Source of the DNA: a virus
Virus record (IMG/VR): IMGVR_UViG_3300035689_000004
Coordinates: 1 to 64,000 of that record
DNA length: 64,000 bases
Reading direction: 5' to 3' (one strand)
This document shows positions 8,600-16,503 of this stretch, piece by piece. Below the pieces are notes generated by a model. It was not told where the DNA came from. It did no database searches and was given only the letters and a program-made list of their open reading frames with translations. Positions within the stretch are counted from its first letter, which is position 1. Each line of letters opens with the position of its first letter. A program made the position numbers and the translations under genes.

Positions 8600-10319
8600 A
8601 ACCGTTGGCGTTTACGCGCCCGCTGGCATGGGCATTACTTCCGGCCATGAGTCCACGGTGCGCTTTGACCTGCGCATCATGACCCGCACCGGGGAGACCG
8701 TGGTGGACTTTGGCGAGTTCAAAGACTTGCTTAGCTACAACGATACCTTAAGCGTCGAAAGCCCTGCCGGTAGCTGGAACTTGAAAATGCGGGCACGGCT
8801 TGACAATGAGACGTTACTAAAGCGCATCCACCCGGGCATGGTGATCGAAGTCTATGCCTCCCGCAACCAGGACCCGTTGACCAACGTAGAAGCATTTGTC
8901 CCCCAGGACCCGGAGAATAACCCGGTAGTATTCCAGACCGCTGATGGCAGTGGCTCTAACCTAAGTCCCGCCTACGCGCCCGCCGACGGGCAGCCTAAAC
9001 CACCTCCTGAGCCCGACTGGGAGGACTATCTAGACAAAGCGCCCTACCTACTGATGCGCGGCATTACTAGCGCCTACGGGCGCTCCTCGGCGGTAATGGG
9101 CGGCGGAACGGAGACGACCCTAACCCTCTCGGGTGAGTCCTACGGCGCCATCTACCGCAATGCTCAGGTGCTCACCGACACCAATGCGCCCACCTCCCTG
9201 GGGCGATCGCTAGAGGTACGGTTCCAGACCGTTGACGTTAATACCGTCGTGCCTATCTACTACGGCATCCTACGCCACTGGGTAGAACAATTCTGGTTTG
9301 ACCCGGCTGACGGGCAAGGTGAAACTGGCTGGGAGGCTAGAACCCGACCGATCCCGATCCCGCCGGACGTATTCGCTAGGATTGCCAACGAGGGCAGCGC
9401 CTGGAGTGCGCTTCAGTACCTAACCGTCAACGGCATCTTTCAAATGTTCGTTGACCATACCGGCGCGATCGTGTGGGAAAAGCTACCCTACTCCGGCAAG
9501 TGTCAGACAGTACTGGATTCGGAATACCTGAAATGGAGCGATCGCCCGCTGCGCAATTGGGAGGACCTACCCTTTGTCCAGTGTCCATCGTCTAGCATTA
9601 TCGCCTGGGCGGATAGGCTATCCTGCGATCGCATTGCTAACTATGTTCGTTGTACCCTCCAGGGGCAGATGGGCGCCTCCGCTGGCGACACGGCCATGGA
9701 TGCGGGCCAATGCTACAACATGGGGAGTATCAAGCAGTATGGCGGGCCACGCAAGATGGAAATTGCCATCCCCGCCAGGCTTGTCAATAGCGGCAACAAA
9801 GATATTGACATAGAGCGAGACGGACGGGCCAGTACGTTTATGGACCTGATCGCCCTCGAAGTCATCCGCTGGTACGATCGCCCGGTGCAGCGTTGCACCC
9901 TATCGGTGCGGGGTGAACCTGGCTGGCGCATTAATACCTGTGTGGAGGTGACAGAGAACTGGCATAACCCCGAGGCGGTGCCAGGGCAGTACCTAATCCT
10001 TAGCCGCAGCCATAGCATCGAACTAGCCAGTGGCAGCTGGACAACTCAGCTAGAATGTTTGCGCGATCGCCGCAATCGTTACCTAGGCGCCGGGCTAACC
10101 GAAGACCGGGACCAGTTGGGCGGCGAGGGCGAGGTAAACCCAGAACGCGCCTCCGGGCCGGTCTCAACCGATGAGGAGCTAGAAGACTTTATCAGTCCCA
10201 TTGAGCCTGACTTTTATTATTGGTACAACCGCAAGGGCAACAAGATGGAAGCGATCGGCGGGGCGGAAGAGTATAACGCGCTGATTCAGGAGTATTTGCC
10301 GGAAGAGTGTAAGACATAA
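8592..10319 (+). CDS. Baseplate hub protein (gp27 / late control gene D-like)
   Basis: A 575-aa structural protein. The N-terminal beta-rich region (VRFDLRIMTRTG..., LLSYNDTLSVESPAGSWNLKM) and the motif GMVIEVYASR followed by a MRGITS step resemble the hub family of contractile tails (T4 gp27, Mu gp44, P2 gpD). Length and position, ahead of a gpV/gp45-like spike protein and close to gp25 and J homologues, support this. The call is by analogy, not from catalytic residues. Confidence 0.75.
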   Translation: MVRTVGVYAPAGMGITSGHESTVRFDLRIMTRTGETVVDFGEFKDLLSYNDTLSVESPAGSWNLKMRARLDNETLLKRIHPGMVIEVYASRNQDPLTNVEAFVPQDPENNPVVFQTADGSGSNLSPAYAPADGQPKPPPEPDWEDYLDKAPYLLMRGITSAYGRSSAVMGGGTETTLTLSGESYGAIYRNAQVLTDTNAPTSLGRSLEVRFQTVDVNTVVPIYYGILRHWVEQFWFDPADGQGETGWEARTRPIPIPPDVFARIANEGSAWSALQYLTVNGIFQMFVDHTGAIVWEKLPYSGKCQTVLDSEYLKWSDRPLRNWEDLPFVQCPSSSIIAWADRLSCDRIANYVRCTLQGQMGASAGDTAMDAGQCYNMGSIKQYGGPRKMEIAIPARLVNSGNKDIDIERDGRASTFMDLIALEVIRWYDRPVQRCTLSVRGEPGWRINTCVEVTENWHNPEAVPGQYLILSRSHSIELASGSWTTQLECLRDRRNRYLGAGLTEDRDQLGGEGEVNPERASGPVSTDEELEDFISPIEPDFYYWYNRKGNKMEAIGGAEEYNALIQEYLPEECKT

Positions 10320-10345
10320 AAATACCCCAGCCAAGAGGCCGGGGT
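10316..10345 (-). terminator. Terminator of moron 2
   Basis: A 9-bp stem with a 4-nt loop (10324-10345) is followed on the minus strand by ATTTTTATG. It ends the minus-strand gene at 10369-10896. Confidence 0.8.
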
Positions 10346-10368
10346 AGCGGACGAATGATGTGTGTAGG

Positions 10369-10896
10369 CTAGGCAGGAACTAGCTCTCGCACTTCAGCGG
10401 CAAGCTTTTCGTAATCGGGGCACCATTCAATAGTTCCGTCATAGATTTCGTCTTCTTGGCGAAGAGCTCTGGCCGCTAGCTCGTTTTGAACAATTCGACT
10501 AGCAAAAGCGTCAATTTGACGGCCAACAAATATGGTGACTCCAGCATCAGTGCCAGAGCTAACAGCTAAAGTAGGCCGGTTAAAACCTAGTTTTTCTGTC
10601 ACGTCAGATGTCCAATCCTCAACGCTGCCGCTATTAGTGATATGAAACAACGAAACGCCCTGAAAAACCGCCATCCGCTTGGCTCCCCACTCGGATCTTT
10701 TAGTCCGAAGTGAGAACTGAACAGGGGTGTTGTAGTCGTTGTACCCAGCCCCCGAGCAGTATTCCGTAGGATCACTGGTTACCTGCAACGACCCTTCAAT
10801 ATATGCGCGACAACCAAATGCAGTCATTCCCGCCTTAGCTCTATTGAGAATCGTGCGCTCGTCTTCCCGATCATCCCAAACAATTACTTCAACCAT
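10369..10896 (-). CDS. Hypothetical protein, moron 2
   Basis: A 175-aa protein of unknown function (starts MVEVIVWDDREDERT). An upstream ATG at 10923 is excluded because it would lie at the predicted transcription start. The ATG at 10896 has GAGG about 10 nt before it and a short leader. The gene is a single-gene minus-strand cassette set between hub and next tail gene, with its own promoter and terminator and no HIP1 site, so it is probably a horizontally acquired accessory gene. Confidence 0.72.
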   Translation of the reverse strand: MVEVIVWDDREDERTILNRAKAGMTAFGCRAYIEGSLQVTSDPTEYCSGAGYNDYNTPVQFSLRTKRSEWGAKRMAVFQGVSLFHITNSGSVEDWTSDVTEKLGFNRPTLAVSSGTDAGVTIFVGRQIDAFASRIVQNELAARALRQEDEIYDGTIEWCPDYEKLAAEVRELVPA

Positions 10897-10928
10897 GGCT
10901 CTAACCTCAATGTGACTCGACATCTATC

Positions 10929-10957
10929 ACTTTATCAACACCTTCCGATACTGTCAA
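10929..10957 (-). promoter_or_regulatory. Moron 2 promoter (duplicated cassette)
   Basis: On the minus strand TTGACA (10957-10952), a 17-bp spacer and TAAAGT (10934-10929). The surrounding 70 bp are almost identical to the promoter of moron 3 at 12647-12675. Confidence 0.8.
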
Positions 10958-10990
10958 GCATGTCTACAACCCTATAGCAAAAATCAGTTA

Positions 10991-11539
10991 ATGTTTACCC
11001 TCGTTGGCGAGCTGCCACGGCACCTCTACTGCTACGTTGATGCTAGCTTTTGCCAGCACAGCGGCGGGTTTATCCCAGCGCTATGGTTTGGGCTAGTGTC
11101 CTATCCAGATCGGGTGTGGGGCTGTACAGTGCTGCTAGAGAATGGTGCCATTTTTCGCAACCTACCCACCCACGCGATCGCGTTCAATGAGTCGCCACCG
11201 CCCTGGGGACCGAAGGACGCCCAAACCTGGAATTGCTACGGCCAGCAATTCACGACGCTGGAGTATAGCTACCTGCACGGGCTCAGGATAAAGGCGATCG
11301 CGAATGGGCAGCCCTACCTAGGGGAGTACCTATTCACCGCCGCACCGGTTAATGACGGCTTCTCCGCCTACCCCGAACAGGCTAAGGAATTTGTCTTTGT
11401 GAAGCTAGACAATGGCAGGTTGACGGTGCAACCCACCAACCGCCTGATTGTGGAAGACAAGAGCTTTACCACCAATGACGCCATGGAGTTTCCCAAGGGC
11501 ATGAAGGTTCAAGTTGATACCTGGAGTGCAGAGCGGTAA
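10991..11539 (+). CDS. Tail/baseplate-region protein of unknown function
   Basis: A 182-aa protein rich in aromatic residues (Trp, Tyr, Phe), with no recognised family. Its stop overlaps the ATG of the spike-like gene (TAATG), so it belongs to the baseplate operon. No clear ribosome site precedes the ATG. Confidence 0.7.
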   Translation: MFTLVGELPRHLYCYVDASFCQHSGGFIPALWFGLVSYPDRVWGCTVLLENGAIFRNLPTHAIAFNESPPPWGPKDAQTWNCYGQQFTTLEYSYLHGLRIKAIANGQPYLGEYLFTAAPVNDGFSAYPEQAKEFVFVKLDNGRLTVQPTNRLIVEDKSFTTNDAMEFPKGMKVQVDTWSAER

Positions 11540-12186
11540 TGGAGCTTAGTCGCTGGTATCGGGTGCTAACCTATGACCCGATCGCTCAGACCTGTGTGCT
11601 AGCGCCTGCTAGTCAGCATCAGTCAGGAATCATTTACGATGTGCCTATCCTAGCCTGGGGTGGCAACTGGCAGGACCAAAAGCGCGTGCCATTGCAGCTT
11701 ACCCAACCGGTTGACCCGGGCGCCTGGGGCAGTAGCGACCAGGGGCCACGCTGGGGGGTAACCTTCCCGGTGCAACAGGGCGACCTGGCTAAGGTGGAGT
11801 ACCTAGACGGTGCTGCGGTGGTGACGGGCTTTGCCAAAGGCATTGTAGGCACCGCAGGACCGGCGATCGCGGCTGAGGAGCAGGGCGAATCCATCGAGGA
11901 CCGCTTTGACCTATTGCTACCCTCCGGCGCCTGGGCGCGATCGCTAGGCGATGGTAGCTGGGTGCTAAGTACTGGCCCGGTGGGTAACCCCGCCGCTCAA
12001 ATTACCCTAGCCGCCGATGGCACCATTACTCTGGACGGCAGTGCCTTAGTAATCAATACGCCTACCATTACCGTCAATGGCCAGACCAGCTTTACTGAGG
12101 CAGGGCAGGTGATCAACGGCAAGGAAATCGCGGTGATTGGTGCGCCAGATAGTCGCGGCGATCGGCTGACGGGTTCTAACCAGTAG
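11539..12186 (+). CDS. Baseplate spike protein (gpV / Mu gp45-like)
   Basis: A 215-aa protein whose C-terminal third is a run of short beta strands (AAQITLAADGTITLDGSA; INTPTITVNGQTSF; INGKEIAVIGAPDS), the pattern of beta-helical tail spikes that pierce the outer membrane. The N-terminal part fits the OB-fold of the family. It lies between the hub and gp25/J homologues, as in P2- and Mu-type tails. The ending GAPDSRGD resembles those of other gpV-type spikes. Confidence 0.75.
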   Translation: MELSRWYRVLTYDPIAQTCVLAPASQHQSGIIYDVPILAWGGNWQDQKRVPLQLTQPVDPGAWGSSDQGPRWGVTFPVQQGDLAKVEYLDGAAVVTGFAKGIVGTAGPAIAAEEQGESIEDRFDLLLPSGAWARSLGDGSWVLSTGPVGNPAAQITLAADGTITLDGSALVINTPTITVNGQTSFTEAGQVINGKEIAVIGAPDSRGDRLTGSNQ

Positions 12187-12190
12187 GCAA

Positions 12191-12214
12191 TAAAAAGCCC
12201 TCCAAGGGGAGGGC
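12191..12214 (-). terminator. Terminator of moron 3
   Basis: A perfect 7-bp GC-rich stem with a 4-nt loop (12197-12214) is followed on the minus strand by TTTTTATT. Confidence 0.8.
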
Positions 12215-12234
12215 GTGTAGTCAAGCGACTGTTT

Positions 12235-12621
12235 TTAATACTCAGTGATAAAACTCCACCCATGGACGGGATTAAAAGAGGCATTCATAGACTTTTTCAA
12301 ATCCCCAGGCAGCTCATCAAAGCTGCTCTCCATTGAAGCCAGGAACGCCCGGCGTGATGCTTCGTTAGCCCGGCGTGATGCTTCGTTATAAGCATCGCGA
12401 AATGCTTTGACTACTTCATAGCGCCTTTGCCAAAACTCGGGATCTGGATCGGTGTAGTTGACCCCATCCTTCTGATCAAGTAACTCTATGGAGCGCTCCG
12501 CCGCAAAGGCTAGCAGCATAGCGTCAAGTTTCTCCTTCTCCGTCTTTTCGTCGCTGGCCATGATTTGGTGGGCCGATTCCATCGCTTGCCTAGCGTCATA
12601 AAAATCTTCAAACAGCTTCAT
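12235..12621 (-). CDS. Hypothetical protein, moron 3
   Basis: A 128-aa, strongly helical, charged protein (starts MKLFEDFYDARQAMES). The longer frame to 12675 cannot be used from the promoter at 12647-12675, since it would start inside it, so the ATG at 12621 is chosen. Short direct repeats encode a repeated NEASRRA-type unit (12350-12390). Function unknown. Like moron 2, it is an antisense cassette in the baseplate operon without HIP1 sites. Confidence 0.68.
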   Translation of the reverse strand: MKLFEDFYDARQAMESAHQIMASDEKTEKEKLDAMLLAFAAERSIELLDQKDGVNYTDPDPEFWQRRYEVVKAFRDAYNEASRRANEASRRAFLASMESSFDELPGDLKKSMNASFNPVHGWSFITEY

Positions 12622-12646
12622 AAGTTCCAATAGCTCAACATCTATC

Positions 12647-12675
12647 ACTTTATCAACACTTTTCGATACTGTCAA
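12647..12675 (-). promoter_or_regulatory. Moron 3 promoter (duplicated cassette)
   Basis: On the minus strand TTGACA (12675-12670), 17 bp, TAAAGT (12652-12647). It matches the moron 2 promoter over about 70 bp. GCATATTTAC at 12676-12685 is a 10-mer also found in other promoters here. Confidence 0.8.
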
Positions 12676-12724
12676 GCATATTTACAACTGCATAGCAAAA
12701 ATCAGATGACGAATCCCAACCAAC

Positions 12725-12762
12725 AAAAAAGCCCAGCGTCCCCGCCAGGCTGTCCTCTTTTT
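12725..12762. terminator. Hairpin with T/A tracts on both sides
   Basis: A 9-bp stem (12730-12738 with 12743-12751, including wobbles) has six A's on its left and a T-rich run on its right. It could stop transcription in either direction between moron 3 and the restart of the tail operon. Confidence 0.5.
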
Positions 12763-12797
12763 CAATCGTGCCGCCCCCACTATAGCTGAGGTGTCCC

Positions 12798-13196
12798 ATG
12801 TTCAAAGCATTCTTAGTTGGCGTCCTACGTGAAGCCATTGATACCGATAAAGTTAGAGGCGCGATCGCGGATGGCGTCCGTAGCGCGATCGCGTCTAGCC
12901 GCACCGCCGTCAGCTTTGCCGACAAGGCAAGCGACATCGTTGGTGTTACCTCCGCCCGCTATGACGCGCTAGGGCTCAAAGGTAAGTTGCTGAAGGGTTA
13001 CCTGCTGCAATTACTCAAGGACCTAGCCAACGACAGCCCCGCGATCGCGACGGGGTTACGCCATGGTGAGCCTTACCTAAAGGCAGTGCTCGATGGCATC
13101 AGCCCGGACGAGATCGCCACCGTCAGCATGTCGCTGTATAGCTTTCTGAAAATCCAGGCGATCAAGGTAGCTAGGGAGCAAGGGTTAGCTGAGTGA
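12798..13196 (+). CDS. Hypothetical helical protein in the baseplate operon
   Basis: A 132-aa mainly alpha-helical protein of unknown function; no certain membrane segment. TGAGGTG lies upstream of the ATG. It overlaps the following gene by 4 bp (ATG within the stop region), so it is translated with the baseplate genes. Two HIP1 sites sit in its 5' end. Confidence 0.7.
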   Translation: MFKAFLVGVLREAIDTDKVRGAIADGVRSAIASSRTAVSFADKASDIVGVTSARYDALGLKGKLLKGYLLQLLKDLANDSPAIATGLRHGEPYLKAVLDGISPDEIATVSMSLYSFLKIQAIKVAREQGLAE

Positions 13197-14386
13197 ATAA
13201 GAGCGATCGCGCCCGTTATGCCAGGGCAAACCATATCTTTTTCCGGCACGTTGGCAAGGAAACCAAGGACGTTTACTTTCGCGTAAACCCTCAGGCGATC
13301 CGTGTGCAGCAGCAAAACAAGGGTTCAGTGGTTGACACCCTAGGCGGCTATTTCAGAGAAATTCTGTACTCTGAGGACCCGCAGCGTAATGGGTTAATGC
13401 TGCCGGACCTGACGATTGAGTGTGACACCGGTGCGGGCTACCGCCAGGAGTTACAAAAGCTGGAATGGATATGGCGCAATCACGGTACGCCCAAGGAGGA
13501 CGGTAGCCCAGCGGATACCTACTTCATGGATATGACCGATGAGGATACCCTCTGGTTTGACGGCGCGGCGCCCGGTAACCCATGGACGGAGGGCGGCATT
13601 GGTGCAGGGCTCCCCCAGGGGACTGACCCGATACCGCCCACCAACCCCGGGCTAACCCAGGCGCAATTACAAAAGACAGTAGACCTAAAGCGACGATACA
13701 AGAGCACTATCGCCAAAACCCTTAAGGGTAGTCGCTTTGTGCCCCGGTGCTATCGCATTGAAATCCTTAACTTTGCCTGGGATGAATCGGTGCAGGATCC
13801 GTACCGCATTCGGTTCAACTTTCGCTGCAAGATCCTGCGCGATGAATTTTGGCAGGTGGATCAACCCCTGGCTGAAGGCACTGAGGTACAGCCGCTCGAA
13901 GATTGGACTGATGGCAGTGTCGCGACGCCTAAATTAGCCGCCGTCGATAAGGCCAAGATGGTAGAAGAGTCGCTTAAGAAAAGTACCGACTTCCCCCTGA
14001 ACCCCGCTGCCCAGGTAGCGTTGATCCGAACTACCCTGGGTTTATTGCCTGGCAATGTAGGCGCGATCGTCACGCCGTTGATCAATACGGTAATGGACTC
14101 CGTTGGACTAGGGGAAACCCAGATGCTGGCCAATGCCATGGAGCAGGGCTGGAGCGCCTACGACCCTGAGCTAGGGCAACGACTGTACTGGCGCTCTGAA
14201 TTTTCAGGTGTTCAGGTTACCCAAAATATGACTGAGCAACTAAAGAATGTTTACCCGGCCCTGCCGCCTTCGGTGCAGGCGATACTGAGCCAGACGGGAG
14301 TGCAGGTGGGGCCATGGTCGCCGGCGGCGGTGGATGGGCTATCAGCGGCGGTGCAGACGCTTAGCATTTTAGGAGTCAAAATCTAA
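13193..14386 (+). CDS. Tail/baseplate protein (gp53-region type)
   Basis: A 397-aa structural protein. The N-terminal VYFRVNPQAIRV...GGYFREI resembles the start of tail-tube-initiator or CIS-type baseplate proteins that precede LysM proteins in contractile tails. The next gene encodes a LysM protein and overlaps by one base. The exact homologue cannot be fixed from the sequence. Confidence 0.65.
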   Translation: MNKSDRARYARANHIFFRHVGKETKDVYFRVNPQAIRVQQQNKGSVVDTLGGYFREILYSEDPQRNGLMLPDLTIECDTGAGYRQELQKLEWIWRNHGTPKEDGSPADTYFMDMTDEDTLWFDGAAPGNPWTEGGIGAGLPQGTDPIPPTNPGLTQAQLQKTVDLKRRYKSTIAKTLKGSRFVPRCYRIEILNFAWDESVQDPYRIRFNFRCKILRDEFWQVDQPLAEGTEVQPLEDWTDGSVATPKLAAVDKAKMVEESLKKSTDFPLNPAAQVALIRTTLGLLPGNVGAIVTPLINTVMDSVGLGETQMLANAMEQGWSAYDPELGQRLYWRSEFSGVQVTQNMTEQLKNVYPALPPSVQAILSQTGVQVGPWSPAAVDGLSAAVQTLSILGVKI

Positions 14387-14715
14387 TGCCCCTCCTCCTC
14401 CCCAGCGAATATTCCCCAGAAGCCTTGATGGCCGATACACCCCTGCAGCGGGCTGCCGTGAACCAGCTAACCATGCAGCTAGTCGCCCTTGATGAAGGCA
14501 TCAACCTACCGATCTCGCCCACCGTTGGCCCCACCCGTCAGGGTGTACGCCAGTACGAGGTAGGCACCTTTGAAACGCTCCCCACGATCGCGGCTAAGGT
14601 GTACGGTTCGCCCGACCAATGGAATGCGATCGCGGCAGCGAATGGGCTTAGCTATCCGTACATTGTCACCCCTGGCCAGTTGCTAACCCTACCGGAGCTA
14701 CCCGTCGATGGCTGA
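14386..14715 (+). CDS. LysM-domain baseplate protein
   Basis: A 109-aa protein with a LysM fold at about residues 55-104: YEVGTFETLPTIAAKVYG, then the W-x-x-I-A-x-A-N-G and the V-T-P-G-Q-L-L-T-L-P ending. In contractile-tail clusters such proteins (T4 gp53-like, Mu gp43-like) join the hub to the wedge. Its place between the 13193 gene and the gp25 homologue agrees. It overlaps the next gene by 8 bp. Confidence 0.82.
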   Translation: MPLLLPSEYSPEALMADTPLQRAAVNQLTMQLVALDEGINLPISPTVGPTRQGVRQYEVGTFETLPTIAAKVYGSPDQWNAIAAANGLSYPYIVTPGQLLTLPELPVDG

Positions 14716-15142
14716 TGTAATTGAGTCGATCTTTGGCAGCGACATTGCCTTTGACGCATCGCCCGGGCTAACCGATGCGATCGCCAGTAGCACGGAGACG
14801 GACCTAGCCTACCGGGTGGGGGTACTGAGCCTGCGGGAGGAGATTGAGCGGCTATTTATGACGCCCAAGGGTAGCTTTGTCGATGACCCAACCTACGGCA
14901 TTGACTGGGGGTTAATTGGCACTAACTTTGACCCACGGGTAAGCCTGGGGATGGCCCGACTAGCGGCCCTCAATGCGCTACAGCACCCTAGCTTTAGGAC
15001 CCGCTTTAGGGTGCGGCAACTAGAGACCGACTATAGCTTCCAGACGCCTAATGCTATCTACGTTTATGGGTTGCTAGAGGTATTTGGCTTTAGCGGTGCT
15101 GCGTTTCAGTTCGGACCGATCGCCCTTCAACTCATGGGATAG
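14708..15142 (+). CDS. Baseplate wedge protein, gp25/gpW-like
   Basis: A 144-aa protein with the gp25-like core: LSLREEIERLFMTPKGSFVDDPTYGIDW and a following helix (LAALNALQHP) and strand (RFRVRQLE). It forms the baseplate wedge from which the sheath grows. Directly followed by the baseplate J gene, the usual order. Confidence 0.88.
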   Translation: MADVIESIFGSDIAFDASPGLTDAIASSTETDLAYRVGVLSLREEIERLFMTPKGSFVDDPTYGIDWGLIGTNFDPRVSLGMARLAALNALQHPSFRTRFRVRQLETDYSFQTPNAIYVYGLLEVFGFSGAAFQFGPIALQLMG

Positions 15143-15144
15143 CT

Positions 15145-16500
15145 ATGGCTGATAATGTACGGTTTCTTACCTGGCAGGAAGTATTGGACCAGATGCTATC
15201 CTTCCTGCCACCCCAATGGCGGGCCAACTTTACCGGCAAGCTATTTAAGCGCCTCCTGGTAGCCTTCAGCCTATCAATGGAGGGGTTGTATGGGTTTCTC
15301 TCTCACGTGCTGCGGATGAGCATTCTAGCCACCAGTGAGGGGCAATGGCTCAGGCAATTGGTGACAGGCTTCGGGATGAGCGCCAATGCCGGTATCGCGG
15401 CGGTGGCGGCGGTGCGCTTTGAACGCTACGGGGCGACAACAACCGCAGTCACTATCCCAGCGGGGACAGCGGTACAAACCAGTGGTGGTATTGTCTTTAC
15501 CACCAACTCCTCAGCAACCCTGGCGATCGCTCAAAGTTCTGTCCTGGTGGTTTGCACCTGCAGCCAGCCGGGGACGATTGGCAATGTGGTTGGGGGCAGC
15601 ATCAACGCGCTGCGATCGCCGATTGTAGGCATTGACAACGTGGTGAACCTGGACCCGGCGGTGGGTGGTGCCGACCCGGAGGCAGATGCGTCCATTAAAG
15701 CCAGGGTGCCCCAGCATTTAGCAATGTTGCACCGGGCGACGATACCAGCGACCGAGGCGGCAATCCTGGGCCAGCCCGCGTTATTCCCGTCAGTGGTAAG
15801 CTTTATCACCGAGCGGAGATCGGACCTACCCGGCTACGTGCGAGGGGTGCTAGCGGACGCCAGTGGCGGCGACCTATTCCGCCCGGGCACCTGGCAGGCG
15901 ACGGACCTACCCGGCACCTACTATGTCGTGACTAGCCAGACGCCCCAGGGGTTAATTGAGGTGGGTTGGCCCTGCAAGCGCTTCGGTGTAGTTAGCCAAG
16001 CCACGGACGGCAGAGAACTATGGAACCCGTCTGACTCGGCGGTGACCGTCTCCCAGGGCAATTACCGATGGTTTTATGACACCAGCAATAACCGCCTCTA
16101 TGCCCGGGGCAATGGCGGCAACCTGAATAGCCTGGAAATGGTGATCTACGCGGGGGTGGTATGGCAGGCGGTACAGGAGCTAGAGACCAAGTGGGTGGCG
16201 GCAGGGGTTGGCGTTGATGTGATTGTCCCCACCACCAGCCGGGTGGCGTTCGTCCTGTCCTATGCCCTGGAACCCGGCTACACCGCCAGCACCGTGGAGG
16301 CCGCCCTGGCCGCCGCGGTCAACAGTTACGTTGGCACCCTGCGAATGGGCCAAACCTTAGAGGTAGAAGCGCTCTATGGTGCCCTGGGGGGTGTCCCCGG
16401 TGCCGGTGGCATACTGCTTATCTCCCCTGCCACCAACGTGACAGTGGAGCGCGGCTTCATCATTCGGGTGGCATCGGTGCAAGTTATCAGACGAGGTTAA
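15145..16500 (+). CDS. Baseplate J-like protein (gp6/gp47 family)
   Basis: A 451-aa wedge component. Typical J features are the early FKRLLVAFS...GLYGFLSHVLRMS helices, the central strands AVRFERYGATTTAVTIPAGTAV..., GTIGNVVGGSINALRSP and the GADPEADASIKAR motif. Position after gp25 confirms it. HIP1 sites are present. Confidence 0.88.
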   Translation: MADNVRFLTWQEVLDQMLSFLPPQWRANFTGKLFKRLLVAFSLSMEGLYGFLSHVLRMSILATSEGQWLRQLVTGFGMSANAGIAAVAAVRFERYGATTTAVTIPAGTAVQTSGGIVFTTNSSATLAIAQSSVLVVCTCSQPGTIGNVVGGSINALRSPIVGIDNVVNLDPAVGGADPEADASIKARVPQHLAMLHRATIPATEAAILGQPALFPSVVSFITERRSDLPGYVRGVLADASGGDLFRPGTWQATDLPGTYYVVTSQTPQGLIEVGWPCKRFGVVSQATDGRELWNPSDSAVTVSQGNYRWFYDTSNNRLYARGNGGNLNSLEMVIYAGVVWQAVQELETKWVAAGVGVDVIVPTTSRVAFVLSYALEPGYTASTVEAALAAAVNSYVGTLRMGQTLEVEALYGALGGVPGAGGILLISPATNVTVERGFIIRVASVQVIRRG

Positions 16501-16503
16501 GCC

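Noticed and set aside
12653-12937. 94-aa minus ORF over the 12798 gene
   Set aside because: It runs through the moron 3 promoter and opposite a coding gene with a ribosome site; it is a shadow frame.
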